NCBI GenBank assembly: GCA_030669445.1
Contig: DAOVDP010000027.1
Span: 1 to 11,018, forward strand
Source: Candidatus Latescibacterota bacterium
GTDB taxonomy: Bacteria; Latescibacterota; MVCY01
Reading direction: 5' to 3'
DNA: 11,018 nucleotides
Shown: positions 1 through 5,815 of the stretch, in pieces
Layout of the letters: every line of letters begins with the position of its first letter
Numbering within the stretch: position 1 is the first letter of the stretch
Translations under genes and position numbers: made by a program
Notes under the pieces: generated by a model
The model's input: only the letters and a program-made list of their open reading frames with translations
Told to the model about the DNA's origin: nothing
Database searches by the model: none

Positions 1-536
1 TGGCCCTCACCCTGGGGGAGGTGCTCATCGATCGGCTGACCAGTGATATCGTGCGGAGGTACGGTATGAACACTCTCCGGACCGGCCTTGATAACCACTA
101 AGTGGCGGTAGCTTACACCAGGGTAAAACCTCACTCTTCTCATTCCCAGCCTATCCGAAAGAAGCTGAATCAACTCGGAGGCCTCCTGGGTGCTGATGTG
201 TCCGGCGCTGTAGTCTACCAGTCTGCCGTCTTCACAGGTGACTAAGTTACATCTGAAGGCCACGTCGTCAGGGGCCAGGGCTATTCCCATCCCTGCTGCC
301 TCCAACGGAGAGCGTCCGGTGTAATGGACGGCGGTGTCGTAGCCCAGAATCTCCAAGTTAGCGATATCGCTTCCCGGGGGAGAAGAATCGGGGATGGTCT
401 TCACCAGTCCTCCGATGCCGTTGCGGGCGATGTAGTCCATATTGGGGATATGAGCCTTTTGTAGGGGTGTTCTGCCGCCCAGCTCAGCTATGGGATAGTC
501 GGCCATCCCGTCGCCGATTAAGATTGCGTACTTCAA
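1..536 (-). CDS. apgM: apgM-type phosphoglycerate mutase / proposed homoserine kinase (5' part, cut by window edge)
   Basis: The first 178 codons are present; the C-terminal half lies beyond the left edge. Seen: an N-terminal metal-site motif DGMADYP (residues 9-15), the nucleophile loop PPGSDIANLEILGYD with the probable phospho-acceptor Ser56, and conserved segments AFRCNLVT (93-100), VDYSAGHIST (107-116), FYPGVSYRHL (137-146) and PPHDITG (160-166). These mark the archaeal-type cofactor-independent phosphoglycerate mutase family of the alkaline phosphatase superfamily. Known: the family interconverts 2- and 3-phosphoglycerate, but a subgroup found beside threonine genes has been proposed to be an alternative homoserine kinase. 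Here hom and thrC lie just upstream with no thrB, so I favour that role by inference. The start is a TTG at 536-534 with AAAGGA 6 nt upstream; no ATG or GTG fits. A structured leader (556-642) precedes it. Family assignment is secure, substrate is not. Confidence 0.9.
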   Translation of the reverse strand, partial: MKYAILIGDGMADYPIAELGGRTPLQKAHIPNMDYIARNGIGGLVKTIPDSSPPGSDIANLEILGYDTAVHYTGRSPLEAAGMGIALAPDDVAFRCNLVTCEDGRLVDYSAGHISTQEASELIQLLSDRLGMRRVRFYPGVSYRHLVVIKAGPESVHTVPPHDITGQPIDEHLPQGEG

Positions 537-555
537 GTCTTTTCCTTTTAGTTGT

Positions 556-642
556 GGACACAAGACCTCGCCAACAGGGGGGTATGTGTTGGCAAAACAA
601 GAAGCCCAGGCTATCACCGGGGTACGCTGGGCAACTGTGTCC
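556..642 (-). ncRNA. Candidate three-way-junction leader RNA upstream of apgM
   Basis: In the 167-nt spacer before apgM, three helices nest into a three-way junction. P1 pairs GGACACA (556-562) with TGTGTCC (636-642). Inside it are a 7-bp hairpin, GCCAACA (570-576) with TGTTGGC (587-593), and a 6-bp hairpin, GCCCAG (604-609) with CTGGGC (627-632). Read on the minus strand, both hairpin loops contain a RUACCCC word (CAUACCCC and CGUACCCC). P1 ends 7 nt before the apgM ribosome binding site, which fits a cis-regulatory leader. I do not recognise a known riboswitch class. It could instead be a small RNA on either strand or a DNA palindrome element. Confidence 0.4.
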
Positions 643-703
643 TATTCGTCACGTCTGTGGGAAAACTAGAAACTTCAAGATCTTTGACGCGGCTTAGGAA
701 ATG

Positions 704-964
704 CTATACGCCAGCCCTCTCGGGACGCACGGTGCAGAAGGCACTTTCATAGAGTATGTTGAGTAGTTCCTTTCCGTGGGGTTGTGGTATCCTTCTTCCC
801 TCTTCTCTAGCTGTTTCTAACCAGAGTTCTACGGCTGTCTTGACCTCTTCTAATGCCTCCTCCTCTGTTTCTCCGAACGCAGAGCATCCTGGCAGTTCTG
901 GTACCACCGCTATATACCCCTCATCCTCTTCGCTATAAAATATTTCTATCGCATACTTATACAT
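704..964 (-). CDS. Solitary HicB-like protein (UPF0150 family)
   Basis: An 86-aa protein. Its core, roughly residues 3-55 (YKYAIEIFYSEEDEGY, then VVPELPGCSAFGET and EEALEEVKTAVELWLE), is the usual HicB/UPF0150 fold, a degenerate RNase H-like domain followed by an amphipathic helix. Known: HicB proteins are usually antitoxins of HicA mRNA-targeting toxins. No HicA-sized frame is seen on either side and no extra C-terminal DNA-binding domain is evident, so this is an orphan; many orphans are not toxin-antitoxin parts. Start choice: a GTG at 973 overlaps the Shine-Dalgarno sequence AAAGGAG, whereas the ATG at 964 lies 8 nt downstream of it and is preferred. It begins 43 nt after the thrC stop and is probably co-transcribed with it. 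Confidence 0.8.
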   Translation of the reverse strand: MYKYAIEIFYSEEDEGYIAVVPELPGCSAFGETEEEALEEVKTAVELWLETAREEGRRIPQPHGKELLNILYESAFCTVRPERAGV

Positions 965-1007
965 TCCGTTCACTCCTTTTCTAAAAGGCTATACTTCTCA
1001 ACAATTT

Positions 1008-2096
1008 TTATTCAGCTTCATCTGTTTGTTTCCTTTCCGCAAGTCCTATCTCTTCCACCACTGCTTCCACGTCGGCCTCTACCGTCGCGGGCTTTTGGGC
1101 CACGGCGATGGCCCGGTCTGGGTCCTTGAGCCCGTGTCCGGTGAGCACACAGACGGCTGTCTGACCTTTTCTGAAGAAGCCCTTTGGGGCCAGTTTGATC
1201 AATCCGGCCACCGAGGCGGCCGAGGCCGGCTCACAGAATATCCCCTCATAACGGGCAACCATCTGGTAGGCCTCTAATATCTGCTCGTCGCTGACGGTGT
1301 CGATCAGGCCGCCGGATTGGTCACGGGCCAGCTCTGCCTTTTCCCAACTGGCAGGATTGCCGATCCTTATGGCAGTAGCTATGGTCTCAGGTTTCTCCAC
1401 CGGGTGGCCTAAAACGATAGGGGCCGCCCCGGCAGCTTGAAAGCCCAACATCTTGGGGAGCCGATCGCTCTGCCCCGCTTGGTAGTACTCCTGGTAACCC
1501 TTCCAATAAGCAGTGATATTTCCAGCATTTCCTACCGGCAAGATGTGGTAGTCGGGTGCTTTCCCTCCCAAGTGGTCGCAGATCTCAAAAGAGGCTGTCT
1601 TCTGCCCTTCTATGCGGTTGGGGTTAATAGAGTTGACCAAGGTAATGGGATAATGGTCGGTGATGTGCCTCACTAACCGCAAGGCATCGTCAAAATTGCC
1701 TCTCACGGCTATCACTTTTGCCCCTTCGATCATTGCCTGGGCCAACTTCCCCAGAGCGATGTGTCCTTCGGGGATAAGCACCACTGCCGCAATCCCGGCC
1801 CGGGCGGCATAAGCAGCCGCCGAGGCAGAGGTATTCCCCGTAGAGGCACACATAACCGCCTTTGATCCCTCCTCCACCGCCTTTGAAACCGCTACTGTCA
1901 TTCCCCGGTCTTTGAAAGAGCCGGTAGGGTTAAGTCCCTCGTATTTTAAGAACAAATTTATTTCTAACCCGATTTTTTCTGCGAGATTCTTAGCGGGGAT
2001 AAGCGGGGTATTGCCCTCTAAAAGGGTTATCATTGGGGTTTTCTCTGTTACGGGCAGGTACTCGCGATATCGCTCAATTACTCCCTTCCAAATCAC
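1008..2096 (-). CDS. thrC: Threonine synthase
   Basis: PLP enzyme converting O-phospho-L-homoserine to L-threonine and phosphate in the cytoplasm. Seen, in 362-aa numbering: the PLP-lysine motif [11 protein letters not shown] with Lys62, the substrate/PLP loop [19 protein letters not shown] (83-101), the phosphate-binding loop LPVGNAGN (186-193), and a C-terminal [11 protein letters not shown] motif (289-299). The length is typical of short bacterial ThrC. Start choice: the frame is open to a GTG at 2129, but that codon directly abuts GAGGAGG with no spacing. A GTG at 2096 has GAGGAG 6 nt upstream and gives the normal N-terminus [16 protein letters not shown]. It lies 100 nt after hom; the spacer is mostly a heptamer repeat. 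The residues after about 335 are a poorly conserved acidic tail. Confidence 0.96.
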   Translation of the reverse strand: MIWKGVIERYREYLPVTEKTPMITLLEGNTPLIPAKNLAEKIGLEINLFLKYEGLNPTGSFKDRGMTVAVSKAVEEGSKAVMCASTGNTSASAAAYAARAGIAAVVLIPEGHIALGKLAQAMIEGAKVIAVRGNFDDALRLVRHITDHYPITLVNSINPNRIEGQKTASFEICDHLGGKAPDYHILPVGNAGNITAYWKGYQEYYQAGQSDRLPKMLGFQAAGAAPIVLGHPVEKPETIATAIRIGNPASWEKAELARDQSGGLIDTVSDEQILEAYQMVARYEGIFCEPASAASVAGLIKLAPKGFFRKGQTAVCVLTGHGLKDPDRAIAVAQKPATVEADVEAVVEEIGLAERKQTDEAE

Positions 2097-2132
2097 GACA
2101 GTCTCCTCTCTTCTGTTCTGATACTTCACCCT

Positions 2133-2187
2133 CCTCTTTTATCTTTCATCTTTTATCTTTAATCTTTAATCTTTTTCTTTGATCTTT
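2133..2187. repeat. Heptamer tandem repeat in the hom-thrC spacer
   Basis: About eight units of consensus NATCTTT on the plus strand (AAAGATN on the mRNA sense): clean units at 2140, 2147, 2154, 2161, 2168 and 2181, a 6-nt unit TTCTTT at 2175, and a degenerate CCTCTTT at 2133. On the mRNA this is a purine-rich unstructured tract running into the first Shine-Dalgarno-like GAGGAGG before thrC. Its role is unknown; it could arise by slippage or affect ribosome loading. Confidence 0.8.
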
Positions 2188-2196
2188 AGATCCGGC

Positions 2197-3495
2197 CTAA
2201 ACTTCCTCCACTCTGATCACCTGAGTGGGTGCCTTCACCACTGGGAGCCGGTCGATGTTGCTGATTGTCCGGCGCATCGCCCTCTCTTTGGCCCGATGGG
2301 TCATCATTACAATAGGGACAGTCCCTCCTTGACGCCTCTCCTTCTGGATAACGGAGGCGATGCTCATACCCTCTACAGCCAACAGGCGGGCAATCTCAGC
2401 CAAAACGCCCGGCTCGTCTATCACGGTGAAGCGAAAATAGTAGGACGTCTCCACCTCCTCCATAGGGAGAAGTGTAAGTCGTTGATCAGCAGGTGGCATC
2501 TGGTTTTCAGTGGGCAGGGATTTCTGAATGGCTTGTTGGGCTATTTCAATCACATCGGCCACCACCGCACTGGCGGTGGGCATCTCACCGGCACCTTTGC
2601 CATAAAAGATCTGGGTACCCACGGCATCGCCAGTAAGCTCCACAGAATTAAACTCATCCTTCACATCTGCCAGAAGCGTCCCCGAGGGGATAAGCACCGG
2701 GTGGACGCGGGCCTCGATCCGGTTGTCCAATCGCTTGGCAATTGCCAACAACTTGATGGTGTAACCTAGTTCTCTGGCGTATTCTATATCCTGGAGGACG
2801 ATATTTTCAATCCCCTCACAGAAGATATCCCCTATCTGAATGGAGGCATTAAAGCCAACTCTCAACAGGATGGAGAGCTTCTGAGCCGCGTCTTGACCGC
2901 TGATGTCTAAGGTAGGATCGGTTTCAGCATATCCCCTCTGCTGAGCCTGGCGCAAAGCCTCTCCGAAATTGCTTTCCTCCTGGGTCATTCTGGTTAAGAT
3001 ATAATTTGTCGTTCCGTTTAATATTCCGTAGAGTCTTTCTATCCGGTTGGCCACCAGCCCCTCTCTGAGGATGCGGATTATAGGTATACCCCCACAGACA
3101 CTGGCCTCAAAGAACAGCTGAGCACCGTTTCTCTGGGCTGTCTCCAAAAGCTCCTCCCCGTGTTGGGAGAGAAGAGCCTTATTGGCGGTGACCACACCTT
3201 TCCCTTTCTCCAAGGTTCTGAGAATGTATGTCCTGGCAGGTTCTATTCCCCCAATAAGCTCAATTACGATAGAAATGTCGCTGTCATTGACTATCCGATA
3301 GGCATCTGTAGTCAAAATCTCCTTGGGCAGGTTAATCCCTCTGGGGGTAGTGATATCTAAATCAGCGATTCTGACTAACTGGAGAGTAAATCCTCTGCCG
3401 CGGGAAAGTTTTGAGGAGCGTTCCAGAAGCAATCTGGTAACACCACGGCCTACGGTTCCCAAACCTATCAGTCCAACCCGGACTTTTCTCTCCAT
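2197..3495 (-). CDS. hom: Homoserine dehydrogenase with C-terminal ACT domain
   Basis: 432 aa, NAD(P)H-dependent reduction of aspartate semialdehyde to L-homoserine, the branch point to threonine and methionine. Seen: the Rossmann dinucleotide motif GLIGLGTVGRG (8-18), TANKALLS (103-110), the catalytic-core block ILNGTTNYILT (158-168) and GYAETDPTLDISGQDAAQKLSIL (188-210), containing the expected catalytic Asp202 and Lys206, then GKGAGEMPTASAVVADV (299-315). Residues about 350-430 form an ACT domain (FTVIDEPGVLAEIARLL), the usual site of threonine feedback inhibition. The length is standard for the monofunctional enzyme without an aspartokinase fusion. The ATG start is preceded by AGGAGG 4 nt upstream. 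It is the first threonine gene of the minus-strand cluster, followed by thrC; thrB is absent. Confidence 0.97.
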   Translation of the reverse strand: MERKVRVGLIGLGTVGRGVTRLLLERSSKLSRGRGFTLQLVRIADLDITTPRGINLPKEILTTDAYRIVNDSDISIVIELIGGIEPARTYILRTLEKGKGVVTANKALLSQHGEELLETAQRNGAQLFFEASVCGGIPIIRILREGLVANRIERLYGILNGTTNYILTRMTQEESNFGEALRQAQQRGYAETDPTLDISGQDAAQKLSILLRVGFNASIQIGDIFCEGIENIVLQDIEYARELGYTIKLLAIAKRLDNRIEARVHPVLIPSGTLLADVKDEFNSVELTGDAVGTQIFYGKGAGEMPTASAVVADVIEIAQQAIQKSLPTENQMPPADQRLTLLPMEEVETSYYFRFTVIDEPGVLAEIARLLAVEGMSIASVIQKERRQGGTVPIVMMTHRAKERAMRRTISNIDRLPVVKAPTQVIRVEEV

Positions 3496-3537
3496 CCCTC
3501 CTCCTCACTCGCATACTGATTAAGGTCTAACAAAATC

Positions 3538-3566
3538 AAGATAACCACCTGCACGAAATTTGCCAA
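3538..3566 (-). promoter_or_regulatory. Candidate promoter for hom-thrC
   Basis: On the minus strand TTGGCA (3566-3561) and TATCTT (3543-3538) are separated by 17 bp, 5/6 and 4/6 matches to sigma-70 type boxes. Initiation would fall near 3531, about 35 nt before the hom start. The match is suggestive only. No other signal was seen in the 173-bp spacer 3496-3668 apart from a long-range CAAGGGA/TCCCTTG inverted repeat (about 3601-3658) between the two genes. Confidence 0.35.
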
Positions 3567-3668
3567 TCTATGCTAATCTAATAACCTTTCGCTCGTTACA
3601 CAAGGGAAAAATTCAAGGAAGGCAAATATAGCTGTAAGGATGCTCCCTTGGAATTCGCTAATGATAAG

Positions 3669-5180
3669 TCAAACAGCCGGTTGAACCCAAATTGGATTCG
3701 TAATGCAGAGATTGTCCTTTCTGGTCCGGGCCTCAATCCGGAAGTAACACGGCCCTTCTACCTTCAGGTTGGGTATGTTGGCGAAGCGGGAACAGGGTCT
3801 TCTGAAGACCTTGATCTTACGCTCTTCTCTCTCAGATATAATTCCTTGGAAAACTTCTATCTTTTCAAATACCCCGAACTCCTGATTGGTTTTTGCCTCC
3901 ATCTGCAAGGTAAAGTTTCTGCCGGCAACGTTTCCACCTATTTCAGCCTTTTCGTTCTCTTCGTTTCCCATCCGGAAGATTACAAATGGACCATCGGTGA
4001 GGATACAACACCCGTTACCGAGAGCATGCAGGATGGACTTCTCGCTCAATGCTCCTTTCACCAGAACGCAGGTGCGGACTTTCCCGAAGCAGTTGTGGTC
4101 GGCTTCGCCTATCTTTAAAAAAGGGATTCTGATGCGTCGCGAGCGGTTAAAATCCCCGTGGGCGTCGTTTCCCGCCAAGGCGAAGATTCGTTTGCCCGCC
4201 AAAAGCAGGCTGATCCATTCCTGTCTGCCCCGATGAAAGCCCAAATCCTTCACCCCGTTCCAGAACTGAAGTCCGCTCAGCCCAGGCTCCTCAAAATCGG
4301 CGCTGCGCCAGCTGCGGCGCTGAAGAATAAACCTCTGCGACAAAGGAATCGCCGCACAGGGATGGGCGGCATAAGCCACCCCCCCCTGTTCCCGTATCCT
4401 GGCAAGGACCTCCCCAATGGATAGTTCCGGTGAAACCCTGAGCAGCCTTTTCGCACTGTCGCCTGAGCCGGGGATAAACCGCTCGATGCCATATCCAAGG
4501 AGATGGATATTCCGTCCCCAACTGTTGCCGCAGGAGATCTCCTCACCTACTAAGGTCACAAAATCACCTGTGTTGAAATTCAGCTCGGCTACCTCCGTCC
4601 TCAACTGCTCCCAAAGGGGCAAGGCGGGACTATTTCTCACTGCATCCCCAAGATAATCGTCTAAGTCGTAGGAGTGGTCGGTAACTGCCATCCAACCGAA
4701 TCCCATAGCCTGTGCCAGTTGCACGGCAGCAGCCACAGGACTGCCGAACTCCACCTGATCAGAGGTGTAGATACTGTGAAAGTGTGTCTCGCCATAATAC
4801 CAGCCCTGACTTCGAGGAAGAGGCTCGGAGGCTATTTGCACCACCAGAGGAGCATCGCTGGTACGGCGGTAGTTGTCGTTGCGAACTATGTGTTTTCCTT
4901 TTTCGTCCCGAAACCAGAAGTCGACCTCAACAGCAGTCAGTCCCGGCTCCAGCGGATCTATGCTAAATACCCTGTGCCACAATGGACTCTCTATCCTCTC
5001 CCCTATCGGGAAGCAGATCGCCTGCGAACGCCCAGAACTGTAGTTGACATCAACAATCACCTGTTCCAACCAAATGGGATAGCGGCTGGCATCCTTAATC
5101 AGACATAGAATGGGGAGCTGTGTGGATGGTTCAACCCGAAACGGGGCATCGGCAATTATCTCTGGCTGCCGCCTCTTCAA
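3669..5180 (-). CDS. PHP-domain metallohydrolase, CehA/McbA-like
   Basis: 503 aa as drawn. Residues about 1-120 look like a beta-rich N-terminal domain. The PHP metal-dependent phosphoesterase domain follows: GETHFHSIYTSD with His133/His135, AVTDHSYD with Asp168/His169, VGEEISCG with Glu213, NIHLLGYG with His226, AYAAHP with His273, and ALAGNDAHGD with Asp339/His341. All expected metal ligands are present, so it is probably active. Residues about 370-500 form a C-terminal beta domain. Known: relatives hydrolyse carbamate or phosphate esters, but most CehA-like proteins have no known substrate, and none can be named here. No signal peptide or membrane segment is seen. The start is uncertain: TTG at 5180 has no Shine-Dalgarno sequence, while the frame stays open upstream to CTG codons at 5252 and 5249 that follow AAAGGAG (5263-5257). 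It precedes hom by 173 nt; a functional link is not evident. Confidence 0.85.
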   Translation of the reverse strand: MKRRQPEIIADAPFRVEPSTQLPILCLIKDASRYPIWLEQVIVDVNYSSGRSQAICFPIGERIESPLWHRVFSIDPLEPGLTAVEVDFWFRDEKGKHIVRNDNYRRTSDAPLVVQIASEPLPRSQGWYYGETHFHSIYTSDQVEFGSPVAAAVQLAQAMGFGWMAVTDHSYDLDDYLGDAVRNSPALPLWEQLRTEVAELNFNTGDFVTLVGEEISCGNSWGRNIHLLGYGIERFIPGSGDSAKRLLRVSPELSIGEVLARIREQGGVAYAAHPCAAIPLSQRFILQRRSWRSADFEEPGLSGLQFWNGVKDLGFHRGRQEWISLLLAGKRIFALAGNDAHGDFNRSRRIRIPFLKIGEADHNCFGKVRTCVLVKGALSEKSILHALGNGCCILTDGPFVIFRMGNEENEKAEIGGNVAGRNFTLQMEAKTNQEFGVFEKIEVFQGIISEREERKIKVFRRPCSRFANIPNLKVEGPCYFRIEARTRKDNLCITNPIWVQPAV

Positions 5181-5342
5181 AAAACTGGGGCAGTAGGGGA
5201 AAGTATAGTGGATTTCAGCATAGAGAGCTAAATAGACAGGATTAAGCAGCAGACCCCTCCTTTCTCCACAGTTGGTTAGCAGTTATCAACGCCCTACTAA
5301 GATCATAGCGCTGTGAAGCTGCAGCAAAAAATAGAGGATTCA

Positions 5343-5410
5343 AACCACGAATTACACGAATTGACACGAATAAAAATAAATAATTAGAGTAATTAGTGAA
5401 ATTAGTGGTT
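5343..5410. repeat. Imperfect palindrome built from CACGAATT units
   Basis: The left arm (5343-5371) begins AACCACGAATTACACGAATT and carries three CACGAAT words 9-10 bp apart. The right arm (5383-5410) ends AATTAGTGAAATTAGTGGTT. Reverse-complemented, the right arm matches the left except for recurrent G/T differences at the centre of each word and one indel. The loop is about 11 A/T bases. The same architecture recurs at 10613-10679 with a different core word. Similar text occurs between genes in many bacterial genomes from my general knowledge; its function is unknown. Confidence 0.75.
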
Positions 5411-5448
5411 AAGGAAGTCTTTGGGAATCTTGCAAAAGAAAGCAAAGA

Positions 5449-5598
5449 TTGATTCATTCGTAAAAAGTCGAAAAGGAGGTCATTCTGAACGAAGTGAAGA
5501 ATCTCATAGGTTTGTTTATACCAGGCAACTAGAGATTTTTCGACTCCGCTTCGCTCCGCTCAAAATGACAAGAGAAAGACTTTTTACGAAAAAATCAA
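5449..5598. repeat. Palindromic MITE-like element
   Basis: Terminal inverted repeats of 21 bp with two mismatches (5449-5469 and 5578-5598) contain a perfect 12-bp core TCGTAAAAAGTC / GACTTTTTACGA. Inside lies a second inverted pair: GTCATTCTGAACGAAGTG... AATCTC (5479-5505) and its relaxed complement at 5532-5569 (GAGATTTTTCGACTCCGC ... CAAAATGAC). The internal text, which when translated reads HSERSEES, is a widespread intergenic repeat in bacterial genomes. No transposase is encoded, so it is non-autonomous or simply a stem-loop repeat. Confidence 0.75.
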
Positions 5599-5706
5599 GA
5601 TTCGATTGATAATTCTATAAATATACTACTTTCAGCAACGAACGTCAAAAGATTTTTTAATCAATTCCTGAGCTAGCCTGTCTATGTGCCCTGATACCGC
5701 ATAGAA

Positions 5707-5722
5707 ACACAATTTGTTGTGG
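5707..5722. promoter_or_regulatory. NrdR-box-like site 1
   Basis: ACACAATTTGTTGTGG is a near-palindrome matching the NrdR-box consensus acaCwAtATaTwGtgt at most positions, including the C4, A6, T11 and G13 positions. It lies exactly 31 bp (start to start) upstream of a second such site and just upstream of the nrdD promoter. NrdR is the zinc-finger/ATP-cone repressor of ribonucleotide reductase genes in many bacteria. No nrdR gene is in this window. Confidence 0.6.
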
Positions 5723-5737
5723 TGAGAGAAAAAAATC

Positions 5738-5753
5738 CCACGACATATAGTAT
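5738..5753. promoter_or_regulatory. NrdR-box-like site 2
   Basis: CCACGACATATAGTAT matches the NrdR-box consensus at about 12 of 16 positions, including the central ATAT and the following AG. The 15-bp gap to site 1 and three-helical-turn spacing are the usual arrangement for paired NrdR boxes. The -35 element begins 8 bp downstream, so binding would block polymerase access. Confidence 0.6.
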
Positions 5754-5760
5754 TTTTCTC

Positions 5761-5789
5761 TTGACAAACGGTTTCCGGGGTGTTAGATT
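5761..5789 (+). promoter_or_regulatory. nrdDG promoter with extended -10
   Basis: A perfect TTGACA (5761-5766), 17-bp spacer, then TAGATT (5784-5789) with a TG one base upstream (5781-5782), an extended -10. Initiation is expected near 5796, leaving a leader of about 20 nt before the nrdD ATG at 5816. Confidence 0.75.
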
Positions 5790-5815
5790 CTTACAAAAGG
5801 AGAAGGGAGAAAACC

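Noticed and set aside
467..752. Two plus-strand frames covering the apgM leader
   Set aside because: They lack ribosome binding sites and cover the palindromic leader; the apgM and hicB frames explain their ends.
2133..2187. CRISPR-like array
   Set aside because: Units are 7 bp with no spacers; a simple tandem repeat.
3648..4118. 156-aa plus-strand frame
   Set aside because: Shadow of the PHP-domain gene on the opposite strand; no family features.
5242..5457. 71-aa minus-strand frame before the PHP gene
   Set aside because: Its bulk is translated CACGAATT repeat; no conserved protein features or suitable ribosome binding site.
5421..5609. 62-aa plus-strand frame (HSERSEES-type)
   Set aside because: It is the translation of the palindromic repeat, not a gene.
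5780..5815. Upstream in-frame GTG start for nrdD
   Set aside because: It overlaps the extended -10 region and lies before the expected transcription start; ATG 5816 has a good Shine-Dalgarno sequence.
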